Of a DNA stretch of 64,000 nt, positions 23,967 through 35,648 are shown piece by piece. Position 1 is the first letter of the stretch; each line of letters opens with the position of its first letter. Source of the DNA: Diplolepis rosae (lineage: Eukaryota > Arthropoda > Insecta > Hymenoptera > Diplolepididae); the NCBI GenBank assembly GCA_030998225.1, contig JAPYXD010000754.1:6572001-6636000 (forward strand). Direction: 5' to 3'. Below the pieces are notes generated by a model that was not told where the DNA came from, searched no databases, and saw only the letters and a list, made by a program, of their open reading frames with translations. Made by a program: the position numbers and the translations under genes.

Positions 23967-24624
23967 ATAATTACTCCAACTATTTTTCTCCATATAGCGA
24001 TAGATTAATCTATCTTCAAATTGAAGGGGCGCAAATATTTATTCTACCTAGGGCGCCAAATTTTGTTAGGTCGACCCTGCCCTGCCCTGACCTGGCATAA
24101 AACACAAGAACAGACATGCAATATGCATTAGTCAGATAGATTAAAAATCCTCAAAATAATGTTGTTAGAATCCGCTCAACAGGCCTGATCTATTCTTGAA
24201 TCAGCGTTTTATGCCAAGCCAGGACGTGCCAGGCTCAATCCTGGTCTAGTCCATGGCAAAATTTCTGCATTGGAATTTTTGTCATCTTATATTGTAATAC
24301 TTAAATCATAAAAACGAATTGCAAGGAGTGTTTTAAATCATTTTTATTCGAAAAATATGAGAAGGGAAATCAGTGAATATATTTCTGATTGTTGTTTTTT
24401 CATTTATTTTTCCAATCACAATTCTTTTCGCTCTCGATTTTTCCATCGAGAATTGAATCACGTGATAGTATCGAATAATAAACCCATTTAAGTGCGCCAG
24501 AGGAAAATTTTTACATGTCCAGTAACATTGAATTGTAAATTACAGTGCAAACTATGCTATTACTTCAAAAGACTGAATTAAAATGTAATATACTTTTTAA
24601 TTGAAGAAAAAATTGTATTTTTTG
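23967..24624. other. No supported feature
   Basis: A short CCTGCC/CCAGGC-rich stretch (24065-24260) contains CGACCCTGCCCTGCCCTGAC and a partial inverted partner near 24225. It may be a worn element. No gene. Confidence 0.35.
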
Positions 24625-25031
24625 TCTCCTCTATTTGTTTATTAATCATTGTTTCACTCAAAGTATGGAAAAACTGAAATTTCTTACATAACAATTTTTC
24701 ATGCTTTAATAACTGCAAGAATTGTTTATAACAATGGTTATTGTTTCCTTTTTAATTATTTTTGTGATCAAATGTCATTCTTACATTAATATGAAGCACT
24801 TTTATCAAAAAGAAATGTTTTTTTAACAATAATAAAATTATTTTCCAATTTATTCATAAAATTTATTTATAACAATTAAATGGAATACTAAATAAGTTAT
24901 TTGTATTCTGTGAGTCCCCAAACATTCATTTAAGACAATATACAGTTTACCTGATCAGTTATTAAAGCGTAACAAATTTCAGTTTTTCAGAGTAAAAAAA
25001 TTAATAATAAACAAATAGAGGAGACAAAAGA
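24625..25031. mobile_element. Foldback element
   Basis: TTTTGTCTCCTCTATTTGTT at the left is mirrored at the right, with similarity running about 75 bp inward. The ~260-bp middle is AT-rich and unique. Confidence 0.65.
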
Positions 25032-25702
25032 TTTGACCGCGAAGCTCTTCAGAATTTAATTCATTTTGATGCTATAAAAAAATTTTAAATCGGACCAAAA
25101 TTGAAGGCTCTGGACATTTTTAAAGCGAGCGCTCGAAGTCAGGTAGAAGCGCTTAGTTGCTGGGTTAAAAATGTATTACAAAAAAACTAGAATAAATAGA
25201 ATAATTTTGATTACATTATTCGAAAGATCAGCTGAATGAGCATAATAAACAATCATTAGCTGAAAATTGTATTTTTTGCCGCTAAGGGCAAATTTTTTAT
25301 AAATCCATGGAAATAAATTAATAAATCTTTATTACTTGATATCTTTTGAAAACGGAGTAAAATTTACGAAACGTGATAAAACGCGATACAAGTAAAAAAG
25401 CTACAGCCTTGGTGAAGATTCTAGATGGTACGTAGTCTGGAACTCGGAAATGACCAGGATGCCCAGGGTCATTTATCGCAAAGCACCATTTCCGGTTTAC
25501 ATCTATTTATCCTTGAAATCCGTGTGTGTTCATGGCTTTCGTCGTATCTACTTATGGGTCAGCGAAAATTTTAACAGTAAGCTTTTCCAAAGTGATTAAA
25601 TCTCCTTCTTTACTAAATTTTTATAAAACTTTCTTCAAGGGAATTGAATAAGTAAGTCATGTAATCAAGAGAACAATTAAATTAAAGTTTCTCCCAAAAT
25701 TT

Positions 25703-25931
25703 GTCTGTAATAATGAATATTTCTGGCTGAAACTTTGATACATGACAAAGGACATATTAACGGATGGTTGTACATTTCAAATTTTTTTAAATTTTTTCAA
25801 AAATATATCTGTTTTATCGACATTAGAATTTTTCCAATTTTTTAAAATCAATTAAATTATACAACAATCCGTTAATATGTCCTTTGTCATGTCCAAAGTT
25901 TCAGTAAAAAATATTCATTATTGTAGACTTT
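25703..25931. mobile_element. Palindromic MITE
   Basis: GTCTGTAATAATGAATATTT and GACATATTAACGGATGGTTG are mirrored on the right side (ATATTCATTATTGTAGAC). Arms about 75 bp each. Confidence 0.7.
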
Positions 25932-26682
25932 GAAGAATAACTATGATTCTTTTCTTGAACACGTGACCCCCTTAGCATATGCCCTTAATAAATATTTTTC
26001 TAGTCGAATAATAAAAGAATATTTAAAGAGCACCATAGTTAAACGGAAGGCATAAAAAGGTCGTAAGATTTCGATTATACTGCAGTTATAAATTCCTTAG
26101 AAAAAAATTGTTATCGCAATATTTTTTTCACCCATACTTTTCCACATAAGCATTTTTCATCAATCGTCTTTTTAATCGTATTTCACGTCACGAGTTATCC
26201 TTAACGGTGATGACGCTTCAAATACCTTTAGCAAGCTAAATTTTAATAGAAAAACCTGTTTTCTGAGCTAGTAAGAGAAATGATTTCCGGAATTTTTCAT
26301 AGGGTCGATCGATTTTCGTGAAATAGTTTTGAAATGAATGTAATTTTCATAAATAGTTCCACTTATTATCTGAAACGGAAATAGATTTGAAAGAACTCAT
26401 ACGTATATCTATTTTTGAAATAGTTTTATTTCCCAAGATTTAAAATATAGTAGGTCCGTCCAGCGCGTACCTCCACAGTGGAAATTCAAATTTTGATTTA
26501 TATCAGAATTTACAGCTATTTTGAGGCACGAATAAAGAATTTACGGCTCTGTTATTTCTTAAAAATTGAATTTTCTGGGTGTGCGATGATAGCTGAATGT
26601 CTAGCTAGCACCTCCATCATATAAAATGAGTGAAAAATAAAATATCACTAGGCTACATTTTACAGTTTTTTTGGCTATTTAA

Positions 26683-27112
26683 GGGGGTCTCCTCATCAGT
26701 GGCTCATAAAAAAAGTGGTTTTTTAGGATTTTTTTTAAACATGAAAACAACAAGAGAAACAAATGATCTTTTGCGTATCTTTAATAACATTGTAAAAAGA
26801 AATTTTTTAATACATTTTTTTAACTCAGTCTGTGCACAATTAAATTATCTAAAAAACAGTGTTTTACTTATATACATAGCTTTTATAGTTTTTTTGTAAT
26901 CGTGCACGGAATTTCAAAAAACATGGTTTTCATAAAATGGGCTTTAAAGTTTTTCGAAGGAAAAAAATCAAATTCTTAGTACTGTAACTCATAAACTACT
27001 TTGAGTTGGACTTTGAAACTTTGCAAGAATATTCTCAGATAATAATTCTAACGATTGAAGCAACAACAAAAAAAACGAGTTTTTGAAGCTGACTGATGAG
27101 GAAAAGACCCCC
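26683..27112. mobile_element. TTAA-flanked MITE (piggyBac/Kolobok type)
   Basis: GGGGGTCTCCTCATCAGT and ACTGATGAGGAAAAGACCCC are imperfect TIRs. TTAA borders both ends (26679-26682, 27113-27116), the signature of piggyBac or Kolobok insertion. The plus-strand frame at 26630-26899 crosses the left border and is spurious. Confidence 0.75.
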
Positions 27113-27116
27113 TTAA

Positions 27117-27690
27117 GGGGATCCGCCACCTTTAATATTTTTATTTTTTGAGTTTAGACCTTCCATATTATTTTTTAAATGTTTAGTACCATTATTTAGA
27201 AAGGTTTTGGTTTTTTTTCATGAATTCCAATACCTTAATGTATTTTTAAACTAAAAATTTTGAGTTTTTTGGGCATTTTTGTAACATTTTTTGACATTGA
27301 ATAACTTTTTTATTTTTTAACCAATTTTCATAATTCTTTTTTGTTTTGTTCCTTACAATATGTAGCAACTTTTTGAGCATGGAAAGAACTTTATCTAAAG
27401 AAATAATTATAAAAAAAAAATTTTCATTCATGTTACCTTATTTTCTATACCTTAACAGTTGTTACACATTATAAAGAACAAAATAAAAAAAGAATCATGA
27501 CAATTGGTTAAAAAATATAAAAGTTATTCAAAGTCAAAAAATGCCCAAAAAGCTCAAAATTTTTGGTTTAAAAATACATAAAGGTGCTGGAATTTTAAAA
27601 AACCCCAAAACCTTTCTAAATAATGGTACTAAACATAAAATAAAATATATGGAAGTCATATGAAATAATAATAATAATATGAAAAAAATG
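27117..27690. mobile_element. Foldback element sharing the preceding TTAA
   Basis: Begins GGGGATCCGCCACCTTTAAT directly after the TTAA that closes the previous element. Arms mirror around 27415 (TTTAGTACCATTATTTAGAA and complement). A diverged single arm with the same beginning lies at 41242. The right terminus is degraded. Confidence 0.65.
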
Positions 27691-27700
27691 GCTATATATA

Positions 27701-27734
27701 CTCTCTAAACCTGAATCAGTGAAATAGTCACTGA
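27701..27734 (+). mobile_element. CTCTCTAAAT MITE, truncated
   Basis: Only the left end is present, preceded by TA; it is cut by the palindrome that begins at 27735. Confidence 0.7.
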
Positions 27735-28266
27735 TTATATCATCAGCCGTGTCATATGTAAGGAAAGACACTCTTTTTAATGGAAAAATTCAAAAATTAC
27801 GAAATATAATTTTTTAATAATGTTTTTTGTAATAGGATTTTTCCTTACTATCGCTTCTTACCAATTTTTTGAAAATGATTGAAGTTTCTTAAATCATAGC
27901 TTATTTTTTCGGGGAAAATATTCTCTACAACTTAAACGTTTCCAATTTTTGAAAATGAATCAATTATTATCAAATACAGCAATTTGTTTATAAATATTTT
28001 GCTTTGGAAAATTGATTTTTATTGATTATAGCCATTAAAGAATTTATTTTCAAAAATTGGAAACGGTTAAGTTGTAGAGAATATTTTCCCCGAAAAATAA
28101 GCTATGATTTAAGAAACTTCAATCATTTTCAAAAAATTGGTAAGAAGCGATAGTAAGGAAAAATCCTATTACAAAAAACATTATTAAAAAATTATTTTTC
28201 GTAATTTTTAAATTTTTTCATTAAAAAGAGTGTCTTTCCTTAAATATGACACGGCTGATGATATAA
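27735..28266. mobile_element. Foldback element, shared-arm family copy 2
   Basis: Starts TTATATCATCAGCCGTGTCA and ends with its complement; arms over 200 bp. The central GAATCAATTATTATCAAATA also occurs in copy 1 (4951-5421). Confidence 0.8.
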
Positions 28267-28760
28267 TTTCCAGTCTTGAAATCATAGAAAAACTTTGTTT
28301 TCCAGAGACCTGATTTTTCGCACGACAACTACCTTAATTAAGATAAATTTTATGTTTTATTTTAATATTTTCTGTAAAGTCCATTAAGAAATAAAATAAC
28401 TGTAGATATACATTAGGTGCAAAAAATGTTAAGATCTTGAGGAGTTCGCAGATGTTTTCCCCCTTATCGAATTAACTCCTTCTGACGTCTTCGAATATGA
28501 GATTATTTGCTCAAGGAGTGCAAAGTCACTCTTGTCTTGAACGATTATTTCATTTAAAAGAAAGCAGTTAAAGTCGAGGATCTCGTAAAAATAAAAGCTC
28601 TCCTTTTAGATCTCTTCTATAAATTGAGTGTCCTCCTGTGTGGGTCACTTGAGGTCAGAATCGTGTGAATGTGTATGAACATTGAACATAGATGAAATAT
28701 TATTGTATGGTCGACAAGAAATAAAACTGATTCTGAACTTCATTCATTCTCGTAGCTATT
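28267..28760. other. No supported feature
   Basis: Slightly higher G+C than its neighbours but every frame is broken and there is no repeat partner in the window. Confidence 0.4.
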
Positions 28761-29456
28761 GTAGACTTTATTTATTGGTACGCAATATGTCTCCTGTTTC
28801 TTTAATATTTATAATTGATTTATCCGATATAAATTGACAAATCGTTTCATCAATTTTCCCCTGTCAGCTGGTTGTTCAGACTTTTCAATTGAGCTATTTA
28901 TCATGAGAATATTTCTTTTATTTTTTTAAAATTGTTTAACAATTAAAGCGTATTTTAATAAATATATAAATTGAGATTAAAGTGCAATAAAAATTTTTAG
29001 TATTAATGATTAGAAAAAAATCTGCCCTCGGACATATTCTTGTCGCTCGCTTTACCAGGGTTGCCAACCTTGGTGATTTTTTTCTAATTGCCGATCAATT
29101 TTCCGGGGTTTGGCGACTGGAAACAAGAGGAAGACTAATTTTATAATTCAAAATTTCGAGAATTCGAAACCGTTCGAATCACTGATTTCTTTTTTATTAA
29201 TTTTATTAGTGAATTTCATTTTTTGAAAGCCCGCTTTATACAAATATCTGTCGAACTTGTCAAGATTGTTCCTAGGGGAATTTAATAATAACCTCCCAAT
29301 CACAACAGCGGAGAATGGATTCTTTGCATAAAGCCTATCAAGGCACCAATTTGTTTACATCGAACTTAATGTACAAAGGTTTTGCTTTTAGATGATTAGA
29401 TTAATCAAGATTTATCCTTTCTTTGTCAAGATATGGGGCAACAACACTGTAAAAAT

Positions 29457-29966
29457 TTGTTATCCGGTTTTGTTCGCGTTCTGTCATTGATGAGCAATTT
29501 GGCATCCTTTTTTAATAAGAATTTTTTTTTTAAATTACGGTCGGTTGTTGTGAAAATTTTTTTATGTTCCCCGGTTTATTTGTTATCCGGTTTTTTATTC
29601 ACAGTGAACTCTAAATATTTTTTCGAATCGTGATGCTGCATACTGGACTACTTCATTTTGAATTGCAAGCTTTGAGATAAGTTTTTGAATTCTATGATAA
29701 TCCTTAATTTCATTATCTCCTATATTCTAATGTTTTACAGAAATTTTGAATTAATCTTTGAATTTATGGCACTGAAGAGGGCCCCCATATGTGGCCGAAA
29801 CGTTTGCCTTGTTTTCTTTTTGTGTATTTTTATATGTAATAGTGAAAATTTTATTCGAAGGAAATAAAAAGAATCTGACCCTATGCCAAAATAACGAGAA
29901 ATGAACAAAAAATTCTATGAATTATGGGTCAATATAATAGCAGACATGTTATCAAACATGTCACTT
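29457..29966 (+). mobile_element. Penelope-like non-coding element, copy 1
   Basis: 510 bp inserted between AAAAAT and CTAAAC of the palindrome arm, its exact limits given by the uninterrupted right arm. It contains a hammerhead-ribozyme-like core (29772-29801) and ends GTTATCAAACATGTCACTT. Related copies lie at 58965-59325 and 59905-60345. Short non-coding units with hammerhead cores are known from Penelope-like elements. No reverse transcriptase is present, so the assignment rests on the core motif and the inverted arrangement of the other copies. Confidence 0.6.
29772..29801 (+). ncRNA. Hammerhead-ribozyme-like core
   Basis: CTGAAGA, then GGGCC and GGCC pairing as stem II around CCCATATGT, then GAAAC. 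This order matches the conserved hammerhead core (CUGANGA, stem II, GAAA). I could not identify a convincing stem III and cleavage triplet, so activity is doubtful. Confidence 0.55.
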
Positions 29967-31668
29967 CTAAACTAAAACGTTGTTTTGGGATTTGTTTTTA
30001 TGGAGAGAAAAGTAAGGAGATAATCATATTCAAGGATGTTATTAACTATGTCTGTACACTGCAAAAAGAAGTGTCTTAATTTAAGATACTTGTGTAGTCA
30101 TATCTAAGATGTTTCGGTAGTCACTTTTAAGTTGCTTAAAACATCTTATTTGAATACACGTAAAATATCTTAAGTTGAGCCATCGGTAACACAGATTACT
30201 TAAGTTACCGACAGTTTATTGTTCCTATAACCTCTACACTGTGAGAAAAAGCTTACGGCATACCGGTGTATGCTACGCATGTGGTGGCTTACATGGCTGT
30301 ACGTACTTCTTAAAAAAATTAATTCAAGTAAATGCTCTATTGGAAAAGGTGACAAGCGACTTAGCAAACGTATCCAATACCTTAAAACAGAAGGTATATC
30401 TGATATCGAGTCACGTGTTGCTGATACGATTAGCAAACATTTGAAGTAAAAAGTTGCATTTTTGACAAAAAAAGGGGCAATCATTTGTAAATAAATAATG
30501 TACAAAATGTTGACCCTGGAGCCATTCTCGGGAGGAATGTTTTTTAAAACAGCACGCAGCCTAATTCTAACAATTTCCATTCTATTCACTACAAACTTTG
30601 ACTATATATTTAAAATAACATTCAGAAGAGGAGTACGTAGGGAATTTTCGATAAGTTGATTTCAACATTATTTATTACAAATGATTGCCCCTTTTTTGGT
30701 CAAAAATGCAACTTTTTACTTCAAATGTTTGCTAATAGCATAAAAATTAAGGGTTTTAAACTCCCCTACGTATTTCTCAAGGTACACTCATGTAGATTGA
30801 GAGAAATTTTTTTTTCCAGATTCAAATTTGCGTCAGTTACACTGCGTGTATTTTTTTTGAACAATTACAGACATAGTTAATAACATCCTTGAATATGATT
30901 ATCTCCTTACTTTTTTCTCCAGAAAAAAAAATCCCAAAACAACGTTTTAGTTTAGATTTTTACAGTGTTGTTGCCCCATATCTTGACAAAGAAAGGATAA
31001 ATCTTGATTAATCTAATCATCTAAAAGCAAAACCTTTGTACATTAAGTTCGATGTAAACAAATTGGTGCCTTGATAGGCTTTATGCAAAGAATCCATTCT
31101 CCGCTGTTGTGATTGGGAGGTTATTATTAAATTCCCCTAGGAACAATCTTGACAAGTTCGACAGATATTTGTATAAAGCGGGCTTTCAAAAAATGAAATT
31201 CACTAATAAAATTAATAAAAAAGAAATCAGTGATTCGAACGGTTTCGAATTCTCGAAATTTTGAATTATAAAATTAGTCTCCCTCTTGCTGCTAGTGGCC
31301 AAACCCCGGAAAATTGATCGGCAATTAGAAAAAAATCACCAAGGTTGGCAACCCTGGTAAAGCGAGCGACAAGAATATGTCCGAGGGCAGATTTTTTTCT
31401 AATCATTAATACTAAAAAATTTTATTGCACTTTAATCTCAATTTATATATTTATTAGAATAAGCTTTAATTGTTAAACAATTTAAAAAAAATAAAATAAA
31501 TATTCTCATGATAAATAGCTCAATTGAAAAGTCTGAACAACCAGCTGACAGGGGGAAATTGATGAAACGATTTGTCAATTTATATCGGATGAATCAATTA
31601 TAAATATTAAAGAAACAGGAGACATATTGCGTACCAATAAATAAAGTCTACAAATCGCTTTATTTTTT

Positions 31669-32920
31669 ACATTCTCATCATGGATGAGAAGGTATTGGTT
31701 TTATGTGAAAAATGACTTTCGAAATTTTCATCAAATCTTTACGTTTTGAGACCCCCTGAGTCAGAAAAAATGGTTTTTACGAAAGGGTCTGTCTGTCTGT
31801 CTGTCTGTAGTAGGTCGTGTGCGGCATAACTCTCGATAGAATTATCAGATTGAATTGAGCTTTGGTACACTTTATCGGAGCCGAAAAAGTAAGGACAAGT
31901 TCGTTAACCAGCCACATCCAATCAAAATTGAGGGGTTGAGCACTACTTTTGTGTTTTTGAAAATAATTTTTTGAAAAAATCAAAAATTCCAATCCTGGTT
32001 TTTGATAGTGCTCATAAATCTCTACAAATTATTCTCATAACATTTTTTGATTAAATCAAAATTAGACATGTTACAGCATATTCAAATTCGAAAAAAGTCA
32101 ATATCAAAATTCCATTTTCCAGTTAAATTATACGAGATACGAAAAAACGTTATGATACAATATTATTGAATACATAAAGGCCTACAAATTTGAATTATAA
32201 CATTTTTTCATAAGATGCATATTTTTCTTTTTAATTAAAAAAAATACTATTGAAAATCCAAAATTCAATTTTTTAACAATAATATTGGAAATACCAAAAA
32301 AACGTAAGAATACAAAGTTGTTCGTTTCAAAAAGATCTACAAATTTTGTCTGGCGCAGTTTCTGAAAAAACATATATTTTTCGTTTGAATTCCAGAAAAT
32401 ACGATAAAAATGAAAAAATTCCATTTTTTAGACAAAATATGTGAAATACGAAAAAAGCGTAAGAATACAAAGTTGTTCGTTTCAAAAAAATCTACAAATT
32501 TTGTCTGACACAGTTTCTGAAAAAACATATATTTTTCGTTTCAATTCTACAAAATACGATTAAAATTCAAAAATTCCATTTTTTAGACAAAATATGTGAG
32601 ATAAAAAAAAACGTTTAGATGGAAAATTGTTTGCCTAAATGAGGTCTACAAATTCTGATAAAGAAATTTCGGAACAGGATGTATATTTTATGTTTTGATT
32701 TTTAATATTGAAAAAATTCGATTTTTTTCACCAAAATATGTGAGATACGAAATAAGCGTTGTTCTGCAAAATCGTTTCCTTAAATAAAGTCTACGATTGT
32801 TTTTCCTTTTTAGATATGTGGAAGAAAGAAAATTCTTTTAATCATGTAATTTATTAAAAAGTTATACTGAAATGTATACAGAAAATCGAGCGCGAAGCGC
32901 GAGTGTCATGATGAGAATGT
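31669..32920 (+). mobile_element. ACATTCTC-family TIR element, copy C (longest)
   Basis: Perfect 14-bp TIRs at 31669-31682 and 32907-32920. Anchor motifs near 32127, 32281, 32437, 32591 and 32735 mark five tandem subrepeats (spacing 154, 156, 154, 144), one more than copy B. The CAGA tract has five units against three in B and four in A. Minus-strand frames at 31777-31992, 32182-32424 and 32337-32528 are readings of these repeats (TKFVDLFETNNFVFLRFFGI recurs with small changes). No transposase. Confidence 0.82.
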
Positions 32921-33108
32921 GTTCCTTAAGGCCGATAGAGCCTTAAGTAAATTGAATTTCCTGTTTCACTTAAATTCAAAAAGAAATTCAGTGACTTTGA
33001 GAAAATGTGTAATTCACATCATCTGTAATATTATTATAAAATTGGTTTGAGCTTCAGTATCAAAATATAAGAAATAAACTTAAATGTATGCAAAGAGCAC
33101 AAGACCGA
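32921..33108 (+). repeat. Tail repeat following copy C
   Basis: Same sequence as 10338-10522 and 44898-45066, beginning TTCCTTAAGGCCGATAGAGC. Confidence 0.65.
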
Positions 33109-33256
33109 GCGCGAAGCGCGACGTTCAAAAATTCCGGAGCGCGCAGCGCGACGATCGAGTATTACGGAGCACGAAGCGCGACGATCGAATCGCGCGCCCT
33201 AGGCGCGCTCAAACTTGCGCGCGAAGCGCGCTATGAGAATGTGCCCGCGAAGCGGG
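33109..33256. repeat. Ladder of GCGAAGC mini-hairpins
   Basis: Six closely spaced GC-rich palindromes: GCGCGAAGCGC (33109), GCGCGCAGCGCG (33139), GCACGAAGCGCG (33169), GCGCGCCCTAGGCGCGC (33192), GCGCGCGAAGCGCGC (33217) and CCCGCGAAGCGGG (33244). Most have a three-base GAA loop closed by C-G. Single hairpins of the same type occur at 10307, 10523, 32890 and 44867. The plus-strand frame at 33088-33321 is a translation of the repeat. Confidence 0.8.
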
Positions 33257-33561
33257 CAGATTTTTATTTTTACAGTGGTGTTACCCCTTTAATAACTTTA
33301 ATATTTTTTGTTCGTATTTAATCATTACTTTTTATTTCCTATTTATCAGCTATTTATTTAGAATTTAGCGCTGATTAGCTACTTTTAGGCGAAACTAGTT
33401 GATTGGTTTGCAACTTGGGATGATCTTCAATTTTTTAAAGTTTGGCGTTTTCTAGCGACTTTAATTTCTCAGAATGGCGACATTCGCTGCCATTTTGTTG
33501 GCAACCCTGCGCTTCGCGCTCAATCTCATGTGTTCTATGCATATGCATAAAATAATTTTTT

Positions 33562-34225
33562 TCTACCAGCAGGCCATAAAGTGGACTTTATTGCCCCGTG
33601 CGGGGCAAACAAATCCACTTTCTGGCCCGCTAGTAGAAAAAAAATCGTGAATACAACGGGAACACGGGAAAAACATTTATTTTACTCGTGTAAAATGATC
33701 TTTGCTCGGGCATCAAACTTCACACTCGCAAAATAAATTTTTTTTTTCCCTAGTTGCACAATGTACTAATATTTTGCGAGTGTGAAGTTTGATGCCCGAG
33801 TAAAGTGAGGGCAACAACCACACGAGTTAAACAAATGTTTTTCCTACTTTGGGGTCAGAAATAGTAGATTGTGTACCAAGGGCGGCATGGTGGCGATTGT
33901 GACGTATGCGAAGTGTACCCGCCCGAGCGTTTTGTGTCCAAATTGGTGGAAAAAGTCGCGTTGCGTGCGAGCGCGTAGTTAGCCGCGGGCAGTCAAGTTT
34001 CGGGCGGTATGAACATTTTGCCCGTTGAAGCGGGCGGTATGAACATTTTCGCCCCTTGAAGCGGGCGGTATGAATATTTCGCCTGATTCTAACGCCGAGG
34101 CACAATTGACTGCATGCCGCTCTACGCGCAAGCATGCAATGCGATTTTTTCCGCCCGTTTGGACACAAATGGATTTGTTTGCCCCGCACGGGGCAATAAA
34201 GTCCACTTTATGGCCCGCTAGTAGA
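33562..34225. mobile_element. GC-rich foldback with inner hairpin and 30-bp repeats
   Basis: 54-bp arms at 33564-33617 and 34170-34223 (AAAGTGGACTTTATTGCCCC with GTGCGGGGC) are almost perfect complements. Inside is a second hairpin (33705-33734 with 33771-33800; CATCAAACTTCACACTCGCA) and three tandem copies of CGGGCGGTATGAACATTT at 34001, 34031 and 34062. Frames at 33827-34206 on the minus strand translate this structure. Confidence 0.75.
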
Positions 34226-34270
34226 AAAATCTAATTTTCGACCCCCCCTGTAGAAAAAAATCGTGTGCGA

Positions 34271-34640
34271 CACGGGAATAGCTATTTATTTTACTAGTGG
34301 GGAAAAGGAGCAATTGCCAATTGAATGGAAAATGGCTATTTTTCCCACTCGTGGGGAAAATAGCAACAATTGTGAAATTAGCAAAACAGGCGGTGAAAGT
34401 ACAATTGCCAGTAGACGTGTTGGGAAAAGTAACGTGTTTCACTCGTGGGGAACAAGCGATTGTTATTTTGTGTGATTGCAACACGAAACGAAGGCGATTG
34501 GCAATTGCTCGTATTCCCCACTAGTAAAACAAAAAGCTATTACTTTACTCGCGTGATTGTTGACCTTGCTTTTCTCAGACATCAAACTTCACACTCGCAA
34601 AATAAACTTTTTTTTCCCTAGTTGCAAGAAATACTATTTT
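34271..34640. mobile_element. Foldback with ACTAGTGGGGAA arms
   Basis: Arms at about 34271-34321 and 34505-34555 contain TTTTACTAGTGGGGAA and GAGCAATTGCCAAT with complements. The flanks on both sides match pieces of the preceding element (ATCAAACTTCACACTCGCAA at 34582), so it appears nested in a second copy of that family. Confidence 0.65.
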
Positions 34641-35648
34641 TGGATTTTAGAGCATTGCCATCACTGACAATAACTCTTTTCATGTGAAATCAATTATTAT
34701 AGATTTCTTTGAGTTTTAAAATTCTCTAGTTCTGTTAATATTGACCTGATTGAAAAATATAATTGAAATAATTCGTGAAGCTTTCTGAGCACTACTAGAA
34801 AAAATTCCACAAAACAAACAACAATACCAAACTCATTATTTCTTTTATAGTATTTAAGTAGTATATGAAATTATATTTCAATTGGATTCTTTTTTCGAAA
34901 GATATGTAACGGCGCATGATAAAAGGGCACTAGTGACCAAAAGTGAAAATTTGCAGGAGAGCTGTTTAAAGTTTATACCTTTGAAATAGAGTATTTGACC
35001 CTTGTGTCCAATCTTAGTTTTATTGGCTGTAGAAATCTGCTGGTGGGATAACATCGTACTATTTACGTCGTTGTAAACACGTTCTGTTTACTTCTGCTGT
35101 TCGACTGTATTCTGGGGTAAAAAAAACGTCGCTGCAAATAAAACAGTTGACATTTTTTACCTTTGAATGAAAATATAAACAAAAGTAATTGGGAAAGTGT
35201 AAATTTATTGATAAATTTCGTAGAATTTGTACTGTAACTTTTTTTTAGCAGCATCGCAGAGATCTGGAGTTTCTTTTATTCGATTCTCCAGACTTTTCTC
35301 CGCAAAAAACAAAAGAAAAAGTGAAAACTGATTTTTGTATCACCAGGGCCATTTTACCATATGCCGTCACATATAGTGTCGTTACATTGAGAGACTTTTC
35401 GATAGAGTAAATGATAAAAATGTATGAAAATTTAGTATAATATTGTTTTAAAATAGGGAAAGCCGGGGTTTTATTACACTTTTTCATATTATAGCATCGA
35501 AATCAAATATAGTCATAACAGTCTTTAAAACATGTATAAGACAAATTAGTATTTTAAATACGAAATATTATTAATCTCCATTCGAAAAGTTAAGAGTACG
35601 AAAAAATGATATCATGTTTATTAAGTTGTCTAAAAATAATTCTAATAA
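34641..35648. other. AT-rich DNA, no supported feature
   Basis: No repeat partner or exon found; open frames at 35063-35487 (minus) are of low complexity. Confidence 0.4.

Larger units (their letters stand above)
28761..31651. mobile_element. Giant 2.9-kb palindrome (foldback)
   Basis: Left arm (28761-29456 plus 29967-30057) mirrors the right arm (30864-31651) almost base for base; inner arms at about 30426-30520 and 30655-30745 extend the symmetry toward a centre near 30590. The tips read GTAGACTTTATTTATTGGTA and complement. The left arm is split by the element at 29457-29966, which the right arm lacks. No protein is encoded; open frames at 30200-30880 translate the stem. Confidence 0.85.

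Noticed and set aside
30200..30589. 129-codon minus-strand open frame
   Set aside because: Lies in the stem and loop of the 2.9-kb palindrome, with no family resemblance or codon support.
31669..33256. Helitron
   Set aside because: The right end has a hairpin, but there is no CTRR tip, no TC start and no Rep/helicase; the element has true terminal inverted repeats.
33827..34206. Arg/Cys-rich minus-strand frames
   Set aside because: They are readings of the CGGGCGGTATGAAC tandem repeats and hairpins.
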